A stretch of 64,000 nt of DNA from Alphaproteobacteria bacterium (GTDB taxonomy: Bacteria > Pseudomonadota > Alphaproteobacteria > Puniceispirillales > Puniceispirillaceae). Where the stretch lies: contig JADHOL010000009.1 of the NCBI GenBank assembly GCA_016779005.1, forward strand, positions 1 through 64,000, given 5' to 3'. Position 1 is the stretch's first letter. Each line of letters starts with the position of its first letter. The translations under genes and the position numbers were made by a program. Shown here in pieces: positions 1-8,616 of the stretch. The notes beneath the pieces were generated by a model. The model was not told where the DNA came from. It saw nothing but the letters and a program-made list of their open reading frames with translations, and did no database searches.

Positions 1-366
1 GTGCCCGTGAGTGCGTCTCATGATAGCGCCTAAATGTGCTAATAATTCATGTTTATTAAAAGGCTTTGTTAAATATCCATCCGCACCAGCGCCTAATGCA
101 TTTATACGCTGGTCAACAGAGCTATTGCCCGAGACAACCAAAATTGGGACAGGAATATAGATTTTTCTAATAAGGCGGACCAGCCGTGTTCCATCACCGT
201 CTGGAAGATTTAGATCTAATATTACGCCATCAACGGTACTATATTTTATTTCATTTAGCGCAGAATTTATATCGCTAGCCTGAAAACTATTATATCCGCC
301 TCCCTTCAATATTAAAGTAAGAGCATCAGTAATGATTGAATCATCTTCGACAATTAAAATATTCAT
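1..366 (-). CDS. CtrA-like response regulator, receiver domain (partial, continues past window start)
   Basis: The reverse strand from an ATG at 366 reads 122 codons open to the window edge. It begins MNILIVEDDS, has the phosphoacceptor in VILDLNLPDGDG, the switch region ILVVSGNS and the conserved lysine in YLTKPFNKHEL, and ends IMRRTHGH. The DLNLPD, TKPF(H/N)K(D/H)EL and RR..GH patterns match CtrA, the OmpR-family master cell-cycle regulator of alphaproteobacteria. The rest of the receiver is clearly diverged from Caulobacter CtrA, so a CtrA paralogue is possible. The DNA-binding domain would lie outside the window. It is divergent from dksA and close to a broken histidine kinase. Response regulator is certain; the CtrA assignment is probable. 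Confidence 0.75.
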   Translation of the reverse strand, partial: MNILIVEDDSIITDALTLILKGGGYNSFQASDINSALNEIKYSTVDGVILDLNLPDGDGTRLVRLIRKIYIPVPILVVSGNSSVDQRINALGAGADGYLTKPFNKHELLAHLGAIMRRTHGH

Positions 367-730
367 ACTTTTTCCCTTCAATACGGCTTTCTTATCAACC
401 AATAGTATTATTTTGAAGTCTGACCTTAAGCTTGAATGCTTCTTTTGGGGTATCTCCTTGTTTGGGTGTCCCCATTTTAGTTATTTCCCGTGAATATAGT
501 GATGAACAAAATTAACACTCTTTAAGATTAGCTTACTTGCTTATATATTTGGTCCCTTTTCAAAGGATCAAATCACAAATTCGTGATTTACGATTTGTTA
601 ACTTTTCCAATATGAGAGAAAAAGCATGGGCTGACCCATTATAAACTTGATTTTTTAATATAAGAGCGATATCCGACACTCCATTACCATTTTATTATCG
701 CGAAACTATTGTTAATTGGGGGAAATGATG
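367..730. other. Intergenic region between divergent response regulator and dksA, with an inverted repeat
   Basis: This 364-bp gap holds no convincing gene. It must carry promoters for two divergent genes. A perfect 7-bp inverted repeat, AAATCAC at 570-576 and GTGATTT at 583-589, separated by 6 bp, is a possible operator. A shorter palindrome (CCTTTTCAAAGG) lies just upstream. No TTAA-N7-TTAA CtrA box was found by eye. Confidence 0.4.
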
Positions 731-1213
731 ATGGAAGTATCGACACTAACGAAGAAGCGTAATACCAGTGTTTCGAAGGCAAATAACGAAAATAAACCAG
801 AAGTACAATTGCCAGTTAACTACAAACCTTCTGAAAAAGAAGAGTTTATGAATCCAAATCAGGTTGAATATTTTCGTCAGAAATTATTGCGCTGGCGTTC
901 TGAGCTATTGGATGAGGCCAATCAAACAATTGCTAATTTATCAGCAGAAAGCCTTCATCGCCCTGACCAAATGGATCGTGCTCAAATTGAAAGTAATGCT
1001 GCTCTAGATCTTCGCACCAGAGATAGAGAGCGAAAGCTATTGCAAAAAATTGAAGCAGCATTGAGACGTATCGAAGATGGAAGCTATGGCTATTGTGACG
1101 AGACAGGGGAGCCTATTAGTCTCTCGCGTTTAGAAGCGCGGCCCATTGCGGCATTGAGTTTGCACGCACAAGAGATGCATGAGAGAATGGAGCGCGTCCA
1201 CAGAGACGATTAA
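731..1213 (+). CDS. dksA: DksA/TraR-family RNA polymerase-binding transcription factor
   Basis: DksA binds in the secondary channel of RNA polymerase and works with ppGpp to adjust rRNA and amino-acid promoters. The 160-residue product has a central coiled coil with the tip motif DQMDRA, which keeps the D..D.A residues needed for activity. A C-terminal segment contains YGYCDETGEPI and RLEARPIA. Only one of the four zinc-finger cysteines of E. coli DksA remains; the others are T, S and A. This one-cysteine form is known in alphaproteobacteria such as Rhodobacter, so it is not a defect. Three ATGs (725, 728, 731) and a TTG at 716 are possible starts. ATG 731 sits 7 nt after GGGGGA and is preferred. 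The N-terminal 45 residues are low-complexity and charged. Confidence 0.9.
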   Translation: MEVSTLTKKRNTSVSKANNENKPEVQLPVNYKPSEKEEFMNPNQVEYFRQKLLRWRSELLDEANQTIANLSAESLHRPDQMDRAQIESNAALDLRTRDRERKLLQKIEAALRRIEDGSYGYCDETGEPISLSRLEARPIAALSLHAQEMHERMERVHRDD

Positions 1214-1228
1214 TTTCTGGCGTTCGGT

Positions 1229-1252
1229 CTGGTGCGCCTTTTGGCGCCCCTC
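1229..1252 (+). terminator. Possible dksA terminator hairpin
   Basis: GGTGCGCC (1231-1238), loop TTTT, GGCGCCCC (1243-1250) forms a GC-rich stem with one mismatch just after dksA. It is not followed by a clean T-run, so it may act in a Rho-assisted way or be a processing hairpin. Confidence 0.45.
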
Positions 1253-1527
1253 TTGACGTTCGTCACAGATTAAAATTTGTTATTATTTTGCGGTCGTAAA
1301 TTTAGTTTTTTTACATATTTGAATAAAAGGTTAACGGGATTATTAAATTATTAATATGACGTTTTAATTTGCTTAACCTTTTATTATTGTATTTCTACAA
1401 GTCTGTGTTGCCATTTAGGTTTTGCTAAACATACAGAAATTTAGCACTACAAATGACTCTAAATTATAATGAGAAACAAACCTTAGGTGAGCGCCACGCT
1501 ACGATTAAAGAAATGGAGTAACAGGAT
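1251..1527. other. AT-rich intergenic region with a long perfect inverted repeat
   Basis: The dksA-to-kinase gap totals 314 bp. A perfect 13-bp inverted repeat has its left arm at 1322-1334 (AATAAAAGGTTAA) and right arm at 1373-1385, with a 38-bp AT-rich spacer that itself contains ATTAAATTATTAAT. No gene is visible. TTAA is frequent, but no pair has the 7-bp spacing of a CtrA site. A GACTC (GANTC, the CcrM target) occurs at 1455-1459. Confidence 0.4.
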
Positions 1528-2319
1528 TTGACTTCATCAGAGAAATTGCATGCTCAGAGGATTATTCATGATGTGAATAATTATCTTATGGTTCTTATGA
1601 TACAGTGTGATCAAATCAAGCAAGATTATCAACAGCCCCCGATTTTATCTGAAAAGCTACAAAAAGTGATCGAACTTGCAGATCAAACAGCTGTGCTTGG
1701 CCGAAAAATCAATATTAATAGCGTTAATGTTAGTAAGCCGAAAAAAGTGGAAATAAATCAGTTTCTTGAGCTTATTACCTCAAAAAAAGAGCTCTTGCAT
1801 TGTTTGGCTCAGAATAAATTTAGAATTCATTTTCGTCCGTTAAAAAAACAGATGTCAGCATGCTTGTCAGAGGCTTAAATCCTCATCGAAGAAGATGAAA
1901 TACCATTGATTCTACTTCAATTAATAAGAAATTCTATGGATGCATTTCAAACTATGAAGGAAGTGCCTAAAACCCGACAGGATCCAGAAACACAACAGGA
2001 CGCCGATTCGAATTTAGTTTCGATTTTTTTGACAATAACAAATGGTAATCAAAAAAAGTTCGATGTTAATGTAAATGAAAATCCACATTATAGCGGATAC
2101 TTGCTTCAGCTTCATGTGCAGGATAACGGTCCTGGCTTTTCTGTATTAAATGGACGGAATCCCCTGCTTAGTGGTGTTTCTTCAAGCAAGTCCGAGACAA
2201 GAGGATATGGATTAACCTCAATTCAGCATATTTTAAATAGATGGAATGCCTTTATTCTTATAGAAGAAGAGGTAAATGGGGCTCACATTTCGTTAAGTTT
2301 CCCTATTTTAAAACGGTAA
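1528..2319 (+). pseudogene. Small cytosolic histidine kinase, interrupted by an in-frame TAA
   Basis: Two consecutive open segments in the same frame (1528-1878 and onward to 2319) are separated by one TAA at 1876-1878. The first has an H-box, RIIHDVNNYL, with the likely phosphorylated His at residue 14. The second has the ATP-binding N-box LIRNSMDAF, the G1 box QDNGPGF and the G2 box RGYGLTSI. Without the stop the protein would have 263 residues, only a DHp plus HATPase module and no sensor or membrane segment. The HDxNN H-box resembles the CckA group. An ATG GAG TAA upstream in frame makes TTG 1528 the likely start. The stop could be a true nonsense mutation, an assembly error or a population variant. 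A separate HATPase polypeptide from TTG 1906 is conceivable but would lack the histidine. The CtrA-like regulator nearby suggests a phosphorelay role; this is inference. Confidence 0.7.
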
Positions 2320-2407
2320 TGGGCATTTTATTCAGAGTGTTAATCAACGCTCGCTAACTCATTTTGAATATTCACTAGATAAATTATTCTAAAATCACTT
2401 GCAATTA

Positions 2408-2446
2408 GAACAAAACAGGTACATCATGAAAGAACAAAACATAAAC
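2408..2446. promoter_or_regulatory. Two imperfect LexA (SOS) boxes upstream of recA
   Basis: Alphaproteobacterial LexA binds GTTC-N7-GTTC or its complement GAAC-N7-GAAC. Here GAAC-N7-GTAC (2408-2422) and GAAC-N7-AAAC (2432-2446) each differ by one base and share GAACAAAACA. Their position 120-160 bp before the recA start fits SOS control. This is by-eye matching and is unproven. Confidence 0.4.
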
Positions 2447-2567
2447 AAAAAGCCCTAACGATCATTACACCCGTGTGATTTTTCAGTCCAATAATTCATT
2501 TCTGGACAATGAAGTTTGGCTATGCATGATGGAGGCAAATTTGAATAATAATGTAGTGGAAATGAAA

Positions 2568-3614
2568 ATGGCAGGCGACGATAAATCAAAAGCATTAGAG
2601 GCTGCAATTGGTCAAATTGAAAAAGCTTTTGGAAAAGGCTCTGTTATGCGCCTTGGTCAGAATGACTCAGTTGTAGATGTTCAAGCAATATCAACGGGTT
2701 CACTTGGCCTTGACATTGCACTTGGTATTGGCGGGTTTCCAAAAGGAAGAATTGTTGAAATCTACGGGCCAGAATCATCTGGTAAAACAACATTAGCTTT
2801 GCATGCAGTTGCACAATCACAAAAAGAAGGTGGTAATTGCGCCTTTGTTGATGCAGAGCACGCCTTAGATCCAGTCTATGCTAAAAAACTTGGGGTAGAT
2901 TTAGATAGTTTACTGATTTCACAGCCAGATGCTGGCGAGCAGGCATTGGAAATTGCGGACACATTGGTTCGCTCTGGCGCTATAGATGTGCTTGTTGTTG
3001 ATTCGGTTGCAGCATTAGTTCCAAGAGCAGAACTCGAAGGCGAGATGGGCGATACTCATGTTGGCCTTCAGGCAAGACTTATGAGCCAAGCATTGCGAAA
3101 GTTGACAGCTTCTATTGCAAAGTCAAATTGTTTGGTAATATTTATCAACCAAATAAGATTAAAAATTGGTGTGATGTTTGGAAGCCCAGAAACCACAACA
3201 GGCGGAAATGCGTTAAAATTCTACGCCTCTGTCAGATTAGATATCAGAAGAATTGGGTCTATAAAAGACAAGGATGAGCTTGTGGGAAACCAGACACGAG
3301 TAAAGGTAGTAAAAAACAAGGTTGCTGCTCCGTTCAGGCAGGTTGAGTTTGATATTATGTATGGAGAGGGAATATCAAAAACAGGCGAGCTAATTGATTT
3401 GGGTGTTGCTGCTGGGTTGGTTGAAAAATCAGGCTCATGGTATTCATATGACTCGCAGCGTATTGGTCAGGGACGCGAAAACGCAAAGACCTTTATGCAT
3501 GAAAACCCATCTGTTTCTGATAAGCTTGAACATGCTATACGTGAAAATGCTGGTTTGGTGCAAAGCCAAATGCTGGATGAGACAATAGCTGAAGACCCCG
3601 AGGTCAATGAATAA
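2568..3614 (+). CDS. recA: Recombinase RecA
   Basis: RecA forms filaments on single-stranded DNA, catalyses ATP-dependent strand exchange and triggers LexA self-cleavage. The 348 residues from ATG 2568 match family length. Visible features are the Walker A motif GPESSGKT at residues 67-74, the DNA-binding loops around [12 protein letters not shown] and [13 protein letters not shown], and a C-terminal acidic tail. The frame stays open upstream to 2475, with ATGs at 2526, 2529 and 2562. ATG 2568 follows GTGGAA at useful spacing and gives the usual [12 protein letters not shown] beginning, but 2529 is a real alternative because some alphaproteobacterial RecAs have a 12-15 residue leader. It appears to be monocistronic with its own terminator-like hairpin. 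Confidence 0.97.
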   Translation: MAGDDKSKALEAAIGQIEKAFGKGSVMRLGQNDSVVDVQAISTGSLGLDIALGIGGFPKGRIVEIYGPESSGKTTLALHAVAQSQKEGGNCAFVDAEHALDPVYAKKLGVDLDSLLISQPDAGEQALEIADTLVRSGAIDVLVVDSVAALVPRAELEGEMGDTHVGLQARLMSQALRKLTASIAKSNCLVIFINQIRLKIGVMFGSPETTTGGNALKFYASVRLDIRRIGSIKDKDELVGNQTRVKVVKNKVAAPFRQVEFDIMYGEGISKTGELIDLGVAAGLVEKSGSWYSYDSQRIGQGRENAKTFMHENPSVSDKLEHAIRENAGLVQSQMLDETIAEDPEVNE

Positions 3615-3663
3615 TACAGCTTTTGGTTGGTTCTAATAATACGTTATTTCTTAATCATGAGAT

Positions 3664-3720
3664 TCCCAAAATTATCTTTAGCTAGGTGATTTTGGGGTCC
3701 TTTAAGTAATTTTTTACTTT
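3664..3720 (+). terminator. Probable recA terminator
   Basis: CCCAAAAT (3665-3672) pairs with ATTTTGGG (3689-3696), with partial pairing inside, and is followed by a T-rich stretch. Confidence 0.5.
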
Positions 3721-3867
3721 TTTATTTGTTTTTCAATTCTCAGAATTTTGTTGTAGATAATACTCTAGACAAAATCATTATATTTACCGTACAAAAACTG
3801 GTAGCATTTGTCCTCTTATACATATGCATTAGGTAAAAACAGTTAGAATTGAGAGCCAGATATTTCC

Positions 3868-6513
3868 ATGTCGAATGTAAATGATATTAGGTCTAAATTT
3901 TTATCATACTTTTCTCAGAATGGTCACGAGGAAGTAAGCTCAAGTCCTCTTGTTCCTGAAAATGACCCTACATTAATGTTTACAAATGCAGGTATGGTTC
4001 AGTTTAAAAATGTTTTTACTGGTATGGAGCACCGTGACTATCAGCGGGCGGTTACATCTCAAAAATGTGTAAGAGCTGGCGGCAAGCATAATGATCTTGA
4101 GAATGTTGGTTATACAGCCCGGCATCACACTTTTTTTGAAATGCTGGGGAACTTCTCATTTGGGGATTATTTCAAGGATCAGGCCATTGAGTTTGCGTGG
4201 AATTTGATAACTAAGGAATATGCTCTTAATCCTAATAAAATGTTAGTTACTGTGTATCATGAGGATGAGGAAGCATTATCGCTATGGAAAAAAATTGCAG
4301 GGTTATCAGATGATAGGATAATTCGAATTAGCACTTCTGATAATTTCTGGTCGATGGGGGATCTTGGGCCATGTGGTCCCTGTTCGGAGATTTTTTATGA
4401 CCATGGGGAACATATCCCTGGCGGACCGCCTGGTTCTGCTGATGAGGATGGTGATAGGTTTATTGAAATTTGGAACCTTGTATTTATGCAATATGAGCAG
4501 ACTAAGGCTGGGCGAATTAATTTGCCAAAGCCGTCTATCGATACGGGGATGGGGCTTGAGCGGATTGCGGCTGTATTGCAGGGCAAGCACGATAATTATG
4601 ACATTGATCTTATGCGGGCATTGGTAGAGGCATCAGCTCAAATATCAAAGACAGAGGTGGATGGGCAGCAGTCTGTCTCTCACCGTGTGGTTGCTGATCA
4701 TCTTCGCTCTGTTGGGTTTTTAATTGCAGATGGCGTGTTGCCTTCTAATGAGGGGCGCGGGTATGTATTGCGCAGGATTATGCGTCGTGCCATGAGGCAT
4801 TTACACCAGCTTGGATGTGAAGAGCCGGTTATGCATAAGCTTGTGCCATCCCTTGTGCAAGAGATGGGGGGGCATTATCCAGAACTTTATCGTGCAGAGG
4901 CTCTGATATCTCAGACTATTGAGTTAGAAGAAACCCGTTTTAAGGATACGTTGTCGCGCGGGCTTAAAATTTTGCAAGAAGAATTGTATGCCAGCTCTGG
5001 TAAAAAGATATTGGCAGGCTCAACCGCATTTAAATTATATGATACCTATGGATTTCCGCTTGACCTTACTCAGGATTATTTAAGGGGGTATGACTGGCAG
5101 GTTGATGTTGATGGATTTGATAAGGCTATGCTGGCGCAAAAAAACGCTGCCCGTGCGGCATGGATTGGATCTGGTGGTAAAATAGAGGGTAAGATATTTC
5201 TGGAACTCGCAGACAAGAATGGCGGTACAGAATTTTTGGGATATAATCAGGTATCATCACAAGGCGTTGTTACTAACATATTATCGGATAATACACAGAT
5301 TAACAGAGCCTCCCAGAATGATGATGTGATTATTATAACTAACCAAACACCCTTTTATGCAGAGTCTGGCGGGCAGGTTGGCGATGTGGGTAGTTTTTCT
5401 TGGCAGGATGGCGCGGCAAGCGTTCATAATACAACAAAAACAGCATCGCTATTTTTGCATCATTGTAAAATCACCAAGGGGTCATTATCGCCAGGTCAGC
5501 CAATTCAAATGGATATAGACATTAGCAGACGGGATAGTTTGCGTGCGAATCATAGCGCCACCCATTTATTGCATGAGGCACTGCGATTAACATTAGGAGA
5601 TCATGTTGCACAAAAAGGCTCTCTTGTTGCCCCCGACCGTCTGAGATTTGATTTCTCACATAATGAAGCTGTTAAATCTGACAAGCTGGATGTGATTGAA
5701 GATATTGTGAACCATCATATTCAAATGAATTCTCCGGTAGATACACGCATCATGACGCCGGAAATGGCTATAGCTGAGGGCGCAATGGCACTCTTTGGTG
5801 AAAAATATGGCGATGAAGTTAGAGTCGTTACAATGGGCGGAGAAGATGTGTCGCACAATAAATCTGCTTGGTCAGTTGAACTTTGTGGGGGAACCCACGT
5901 GAACAGAACTGGCGATATCGGCTCGTTTAAAATAATATCTGAATCTGCTGTTGCAGGAGGGGTCAGAAGAATCGAAGCGGTAAGCCAGAATGCCGCCCGT
6001 CGCTGGTTTTCGGAGCGTGAGACGATTTTAGATAAAACAGCAACCTTGCTAAAATCTAAAATTGAGCTTGTTCCTGACAGGGTAGCAAATTTATTAATTG
6101 AAAAGAAAAAGCTTGAAGCTGAAATTACGCAACTAAGGCAAAAAATAGCAACAGGTGGTTTTTCTGCTGAAAATAGAGACTCTGAGAAAATTGGTAACAC
6201 TACCTTTATTGGCAGAATAGTGGAGGACACCCCTGCAAAAGAGTTAAAACCGCTCGCAGATCAATTGCGCTTAAATGCGACTAAAACAGTGATATGCCTT
6301 GCTGCAATTCAAAATGATAAAATATCGATTGTAGTCGCGCTAACCCCTGATTGTGAGGGAGAGCATGATGCCGTTGGGCTTGTTCGTATTGCTGCAGACG
6401 CCATTGGTGGTACGGGCGGAGGCGGGCGATTTGATATGGCGCAGGCTGGCGGAAATAAGCCTGAAAATGCCAATGCGGCACTTGAATCTGTAAGACAGGC
6501 ATTGGCACAATAG
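3868..6513 (+). CDS. alaS: Alanine--tRNA ligase
   Basis: AlaRS charges tRNA-Ala and clears mischarged Ser and Gly by editing. The 881-residue protein matches the family (876 in E. coli). The class II catalytic core fills the N-terminal half, with FTNAGMVQFK near residue 40 and the ATP-site region GDLGPCGPCSEI. The editing site has the HxxxH motif HSATH at residues 562-566 and CGGTH at 673-677. The C-terminal domain ends in a glycine-rich GGTGGGGRFDMAQAGG segment typical of C-Ala. It follows recA in the same direction, as in many proteobacteria, but a 250-bp gap and hairpin separate them. It is complete, with no irregularity. Confidence 0.98.
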   Translation: MSNVNDIRSKFLSYFSQNGHEEVSSSPLVPENDPTLMFTNAGMVQFKNVFTGMEHRDYQRAVTSQKCVRAGGKHNDLENVGYTARHHTFFEMLGNFSFGDYFKDQAIEFAWNLITKEYALNPNKMLVTVYHEDEEALSLWKKIAGLSDDRIIRISTSDNFWSMGDLGPCGPCSEIFYDHGEHIPGGPPGSADEDGDRFIEIWNLVFMQYEQTKAGRINLPKPSIDTGMGLERIAAVLQGKHDNYDIDLMRALVEASAQISKTEVDGQQSVSHRVVADHLRSVGFLIADGVLPSNEGRGYVLRRIMRRAMRHLHQLGCEEPVMHKLVPSLVQEMGGHYPELYRAEALISQTIELEETRFKDTLSRGLKILQEELYASSGKKILAGSTAFKLYDTYGFPLDLTQDYLRGYDWQVDVDGFDKAMLAQKNAARAAWIGSGGKIEGKIFLELADKNGGTEFLGYNQVSSQGVVTNILSDNTQINRASQNDDVIIITNQTPFYAESGGQVGDVGSFSWQDGAASVHNTTKTASLFLHHCKITKGSLSPGQPIQMDIDISRRDSLRANHSATHLLHEALRLTLGDHVAQKGSLVAPDRLRFDFSHNEAVKSDKLDVIEDIVNHHIQMNSPVDTRIMTPEMAIAEGAMALFGEKYGDEVRVVTMGGEDVSHNKSAWSVELCGGTHVNRTGDIGSFKIISESAVAGGVRRIEAVSQNAARRWFSERETILDKTATLLKSKIELVPDRVANLLIEKKKLEAEITQLRQKIATGGFSAENRDSEKIGNTTFIGRIVEDTPAKELKPLADQLRLNATKTVICLAAIQNDKISIVVALTPDCEGEHDAVGLVRIAADAIGGTGGGGRFDMAQAGGNKPENANAALESVRQALAQ

Positions 6514-6517
6514 GCAC

Positions 6518-6550
6518 AAAAAAAACGAAGTAGTATATACTTCGTTTTTT
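6518..6550. terminator. Bidirectional terminator between alaS and icd
   Basis: CGAAGTA (6526-6532) and TACTTCG (6538-6544) form a perfect stem around GTATA, flanked by six A on the left and six T on the right. The symmetry lets it serve the convergent alaS and icd genes. Confidence 0.85.
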
Positions 6551-6561
6551 AATATTCAATC

Positions 6562-6608
6562 TGTTGCGCTAAATGTTGCGCCAGATTAAGGCATTAGATT
6601 AAGACATT
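6562..6608. repeat. Two adjacent short tandem duplications across the icd stop codon
   Basis: A 12-bp unit TGTTGCGC(T/C)(A)(A/G)A occurs at 6562-6573 and 6574-6585. A 13-bp unit AGATTAAG(G/A)CATT occurs at 6583-6595 and 6596-6608. The second copy of the latter contains the icd stop codon (TAA on the minus strand, 6599-6601). Confidence 0.7.
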
Positions 6609-7813
6609 GCTTTTTGAAGATTAACATCCAGCGTATCCAGAAACTCATCCGTTGTTTGGAAAGGCTGACTGGCACTTATCAAGATGGCAAGGTCTTTGGT
6701 CATTTTTCCACTTTCAATCGTTTTGATACAAACATTTTCAAGTGTTTCAGCAAATTTTACGACCTCTGGTGTATCATCAAATTTTCCGCGATAACTAAGC
6801 CCTCTTGTCCAAGCGAAAATAGATGCAATCGGGTTTGTTGATGTTTTCTCGCCTTTTTGGTGTTGACGATAGTGACGCGTGACTGTTCCATGTGCTGCTT
6901 CAGCCTCGATTGTTTGTCCATCTGGGGTCATTAATACAGAAGTCATTAAACCAAGGGATCCATACCCTTGTGCAACAGTATCAGATTGCACGTCACCATC
7001 GTAATTTTTGCAAGCCCACACATAACCGCCGCTCCATTTCATAGCGCATGCAACCATATCATCGATTAATCTATGCTCATAGGTAAGGCCTGCTTTTTCG
7101 AACTTATCTTTAAATTCGCTCTGAAATACTTCTTCAAAGAGATCCTTAAAGCGACCATCATAAGCTTTCATTATAGTATTTTTGGTAGACATATAAACAG
7201 GCCAACCAAGGTCAAGGCCATAATTCATACATGCTCGTGCAAATCCTCTTATAGATTCATCTAGATTATACATGGCCATGGCAACACCGCCATCTGGAAA
7301 ATCATAAACTTCATGACTTATTGCGTCACTTCCATCTGCTGGTTGAAACGTCATTGTAAGTTTACCAGGCCCTTTAATTACCATGTCTGTTGCACGATAT
7401 TGGTCGCCAAATGCATGTCTTCCAATGACAATTGGCTGTGTCCAACCAGGTACGAGCCTTGGTACATTTTTAGCAATAATAGGTTGTCTGAAAACAGTTC
7501 CGCCAAGGATATTTCTGATTGTACCATTTGGGGATTTATACATACGTTTGAGATCAAATTCTTCTACACGCTGCTCATCAGGTGTTATAGTAGCGCATTT
7601 GACGCCCACTCTATATTTTTTGACTGCATCAGCCGCGTCAATTGTGATTTGGTCGTCGGTCTTGTCTCTTGCCTCAATGCCAAGGTCATAATATTTTAAA
7701 TCGACATCCAAATATGGATGAATAAGTTTATCTTTAATTTTTTGCCAGATGATACGAGTCATCTCGTCCCCATCCATTTCCACTATCGGATTTAAGACTT
7801 TAATTTTTGTCAT
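6599..7813 (-). CDS. icd: NADP-dependent isocitrate dehydrogenase
   Basis: This enzyme oxidatively decarboxylates isocitrate to 2-oxoglutarate in the TCA cycle, yielding NADPH. The 404-residue protein belongs to the eukaryote-like subfamily usual in alphaproteobacteria, beginning with a [15 protein letters not shown] segment. The substrate site contains [18 protein letters not shown], with the isocitrate-binding serine and arginines, and the metal-binding region [13 protein letters not shown] follows. The minus-strand start has GGGGG about 7 nt upstream. It is convergent with alaS and shares its terminator. It is full length and ordinary. Confidence 0.97.
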   Translation of the reverse strand: MTKIKVLNPIVEMDGDEMTRIIWQKIKDKLIHPYLDVDLKYYDLGIEARDKTDDQITIDAADAVKKYRVGVKCATITPDEQRVEEFDLKRMYKSPNGTIRNILGGTVFRQPIIAKNVPRLVPGWTQPIVIGRHAFGDQYRATDMVIKGPGKLTMTFQPADGSDAISHEVYDFPDGGVAMAMYNLDESIRGFARACMNYGLDLGWPVYMSTKNTIMKAYDGRFKDLFEEVFQSEFKDKFEKAGLTYEHRLIDDMVACAMKWSGGYVWACKNYDGDVQSDTVAQGYGSLGLMTSVLMTPDGQTIEAEAAHGTVTRHYRQHQKGEKTSTNPIASIFAWTRGLSYRGKFDDTPEVVKFAETLENVCIKTIESGKMTKDLAILISASQPFQTTDEFLDTLDVNLQKAMS

Positions 7814-7991
7814 GATTGACCCCCAAAAATTCGTCGCATTTTATATATTCATTGTAAATTTCGAATAGGCGTGAGTGAAATTTAGAATTTATAAAAAAGC
7901 ATAATTGAAATTGGGGAGAGGATAGACAAATTATATAAGAATTTCAATAATTAGACGTTACATCAGAACGTTATTTATGAATTTATTTTGC

Positions 7992-8534
7992 CTAGTGAGT
8001 GTCTTCGAGTTTGTCTATCAACTCATCGGCAGTTTTTGCCCAAAAAACATAATCTAAGTTAGTGCTATGCATGAAACCTTGTTCAACAATATGAGAGAGC
8101 ATTTCATGTAAAGGCTGCCAATACCCATCAAGGTCAAATATATGTACTTTTGCATTTAGAAGCTTTAGCTGGCACCATGTTAAGACTTCCATCGTTTCAT
8201 CAAGGGAGCCAAGCCCGCCAGGCAGAACAACAAAGTCAGTTGCATCCTTATACATAGAAGATTTTCGCTCATGCATGGTATTTGTGATGATCAACTCGCC
8301 AATACCCTTATGCCCAACTTCATGATTATCTAGAAACTCTGGAATGATACCAGTTACATCCGCACCAGCCGATAAAGCACCATCGGCGAACGCTCCCATA
8401 AGGCCTGTTCTGCCGCCGCCATAAATTATTTTATGACCTCTGGCGCCTATCATTTGTCCTAATCGATAAGCTTCACTTGAAAATTGGGGGGATCTGCCCT
8501 TGGCAGCACCCGCAAATGCACATATTGTTTTCAT
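7992..8534 (-). CDS. LOG-family protein (TIGR00730), putative nucleoside 5'-monophosphate phosphoribohydrolase
   Basis: The family cleaves cytokinin-riboside or other nucleoside monophosphates to base and ribose 5-phosphate in a Rossmann-like fold; the bacterial substrate is often unknown. The 180-residue product has GGGRTGLMGAFADGAL near residue 40 and the signature PGGLGSLDETMEVLTW near residue 104, which carries the PGGxGTxxE motif with S for T. It is read opposite to the LysM gene, with which it shares an 80-bp divergent upstream region. Function in this organism cannot be inferred further. Confidence 0.85.
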   Translation of the reverse strand: MKTICAFAGAAKGRSPQFSSEAYRLGQMIGARGHKIIYGGGRTGLMGAFADGALSAGADVTGIIPEFLDNHEVGHKGIGELIITNTMHERKSSMYKDATDFVVLPGGLGSLDETMEVLTWCQLKLLNAKVHIFDLDGYWQPLHEMLSHIVEQGFMHSTNLDYVFWAKTADELIDKLEDTH

Positions 8535-8616
8535 GTATCATCATCAATAAAAAATTTTGCCCAAACGCTATTTGTATCTTATCATCAATTTATGTTTGTT
8601 AGCTAGGAGCTAATTA

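Noticed and set aside
5721-6230. Long open frame on the minus strand within alaS
   Set aside because: It is antisense to a clearly conserved gene, has no recognisable protein features and is a shadow of the alaS frame.
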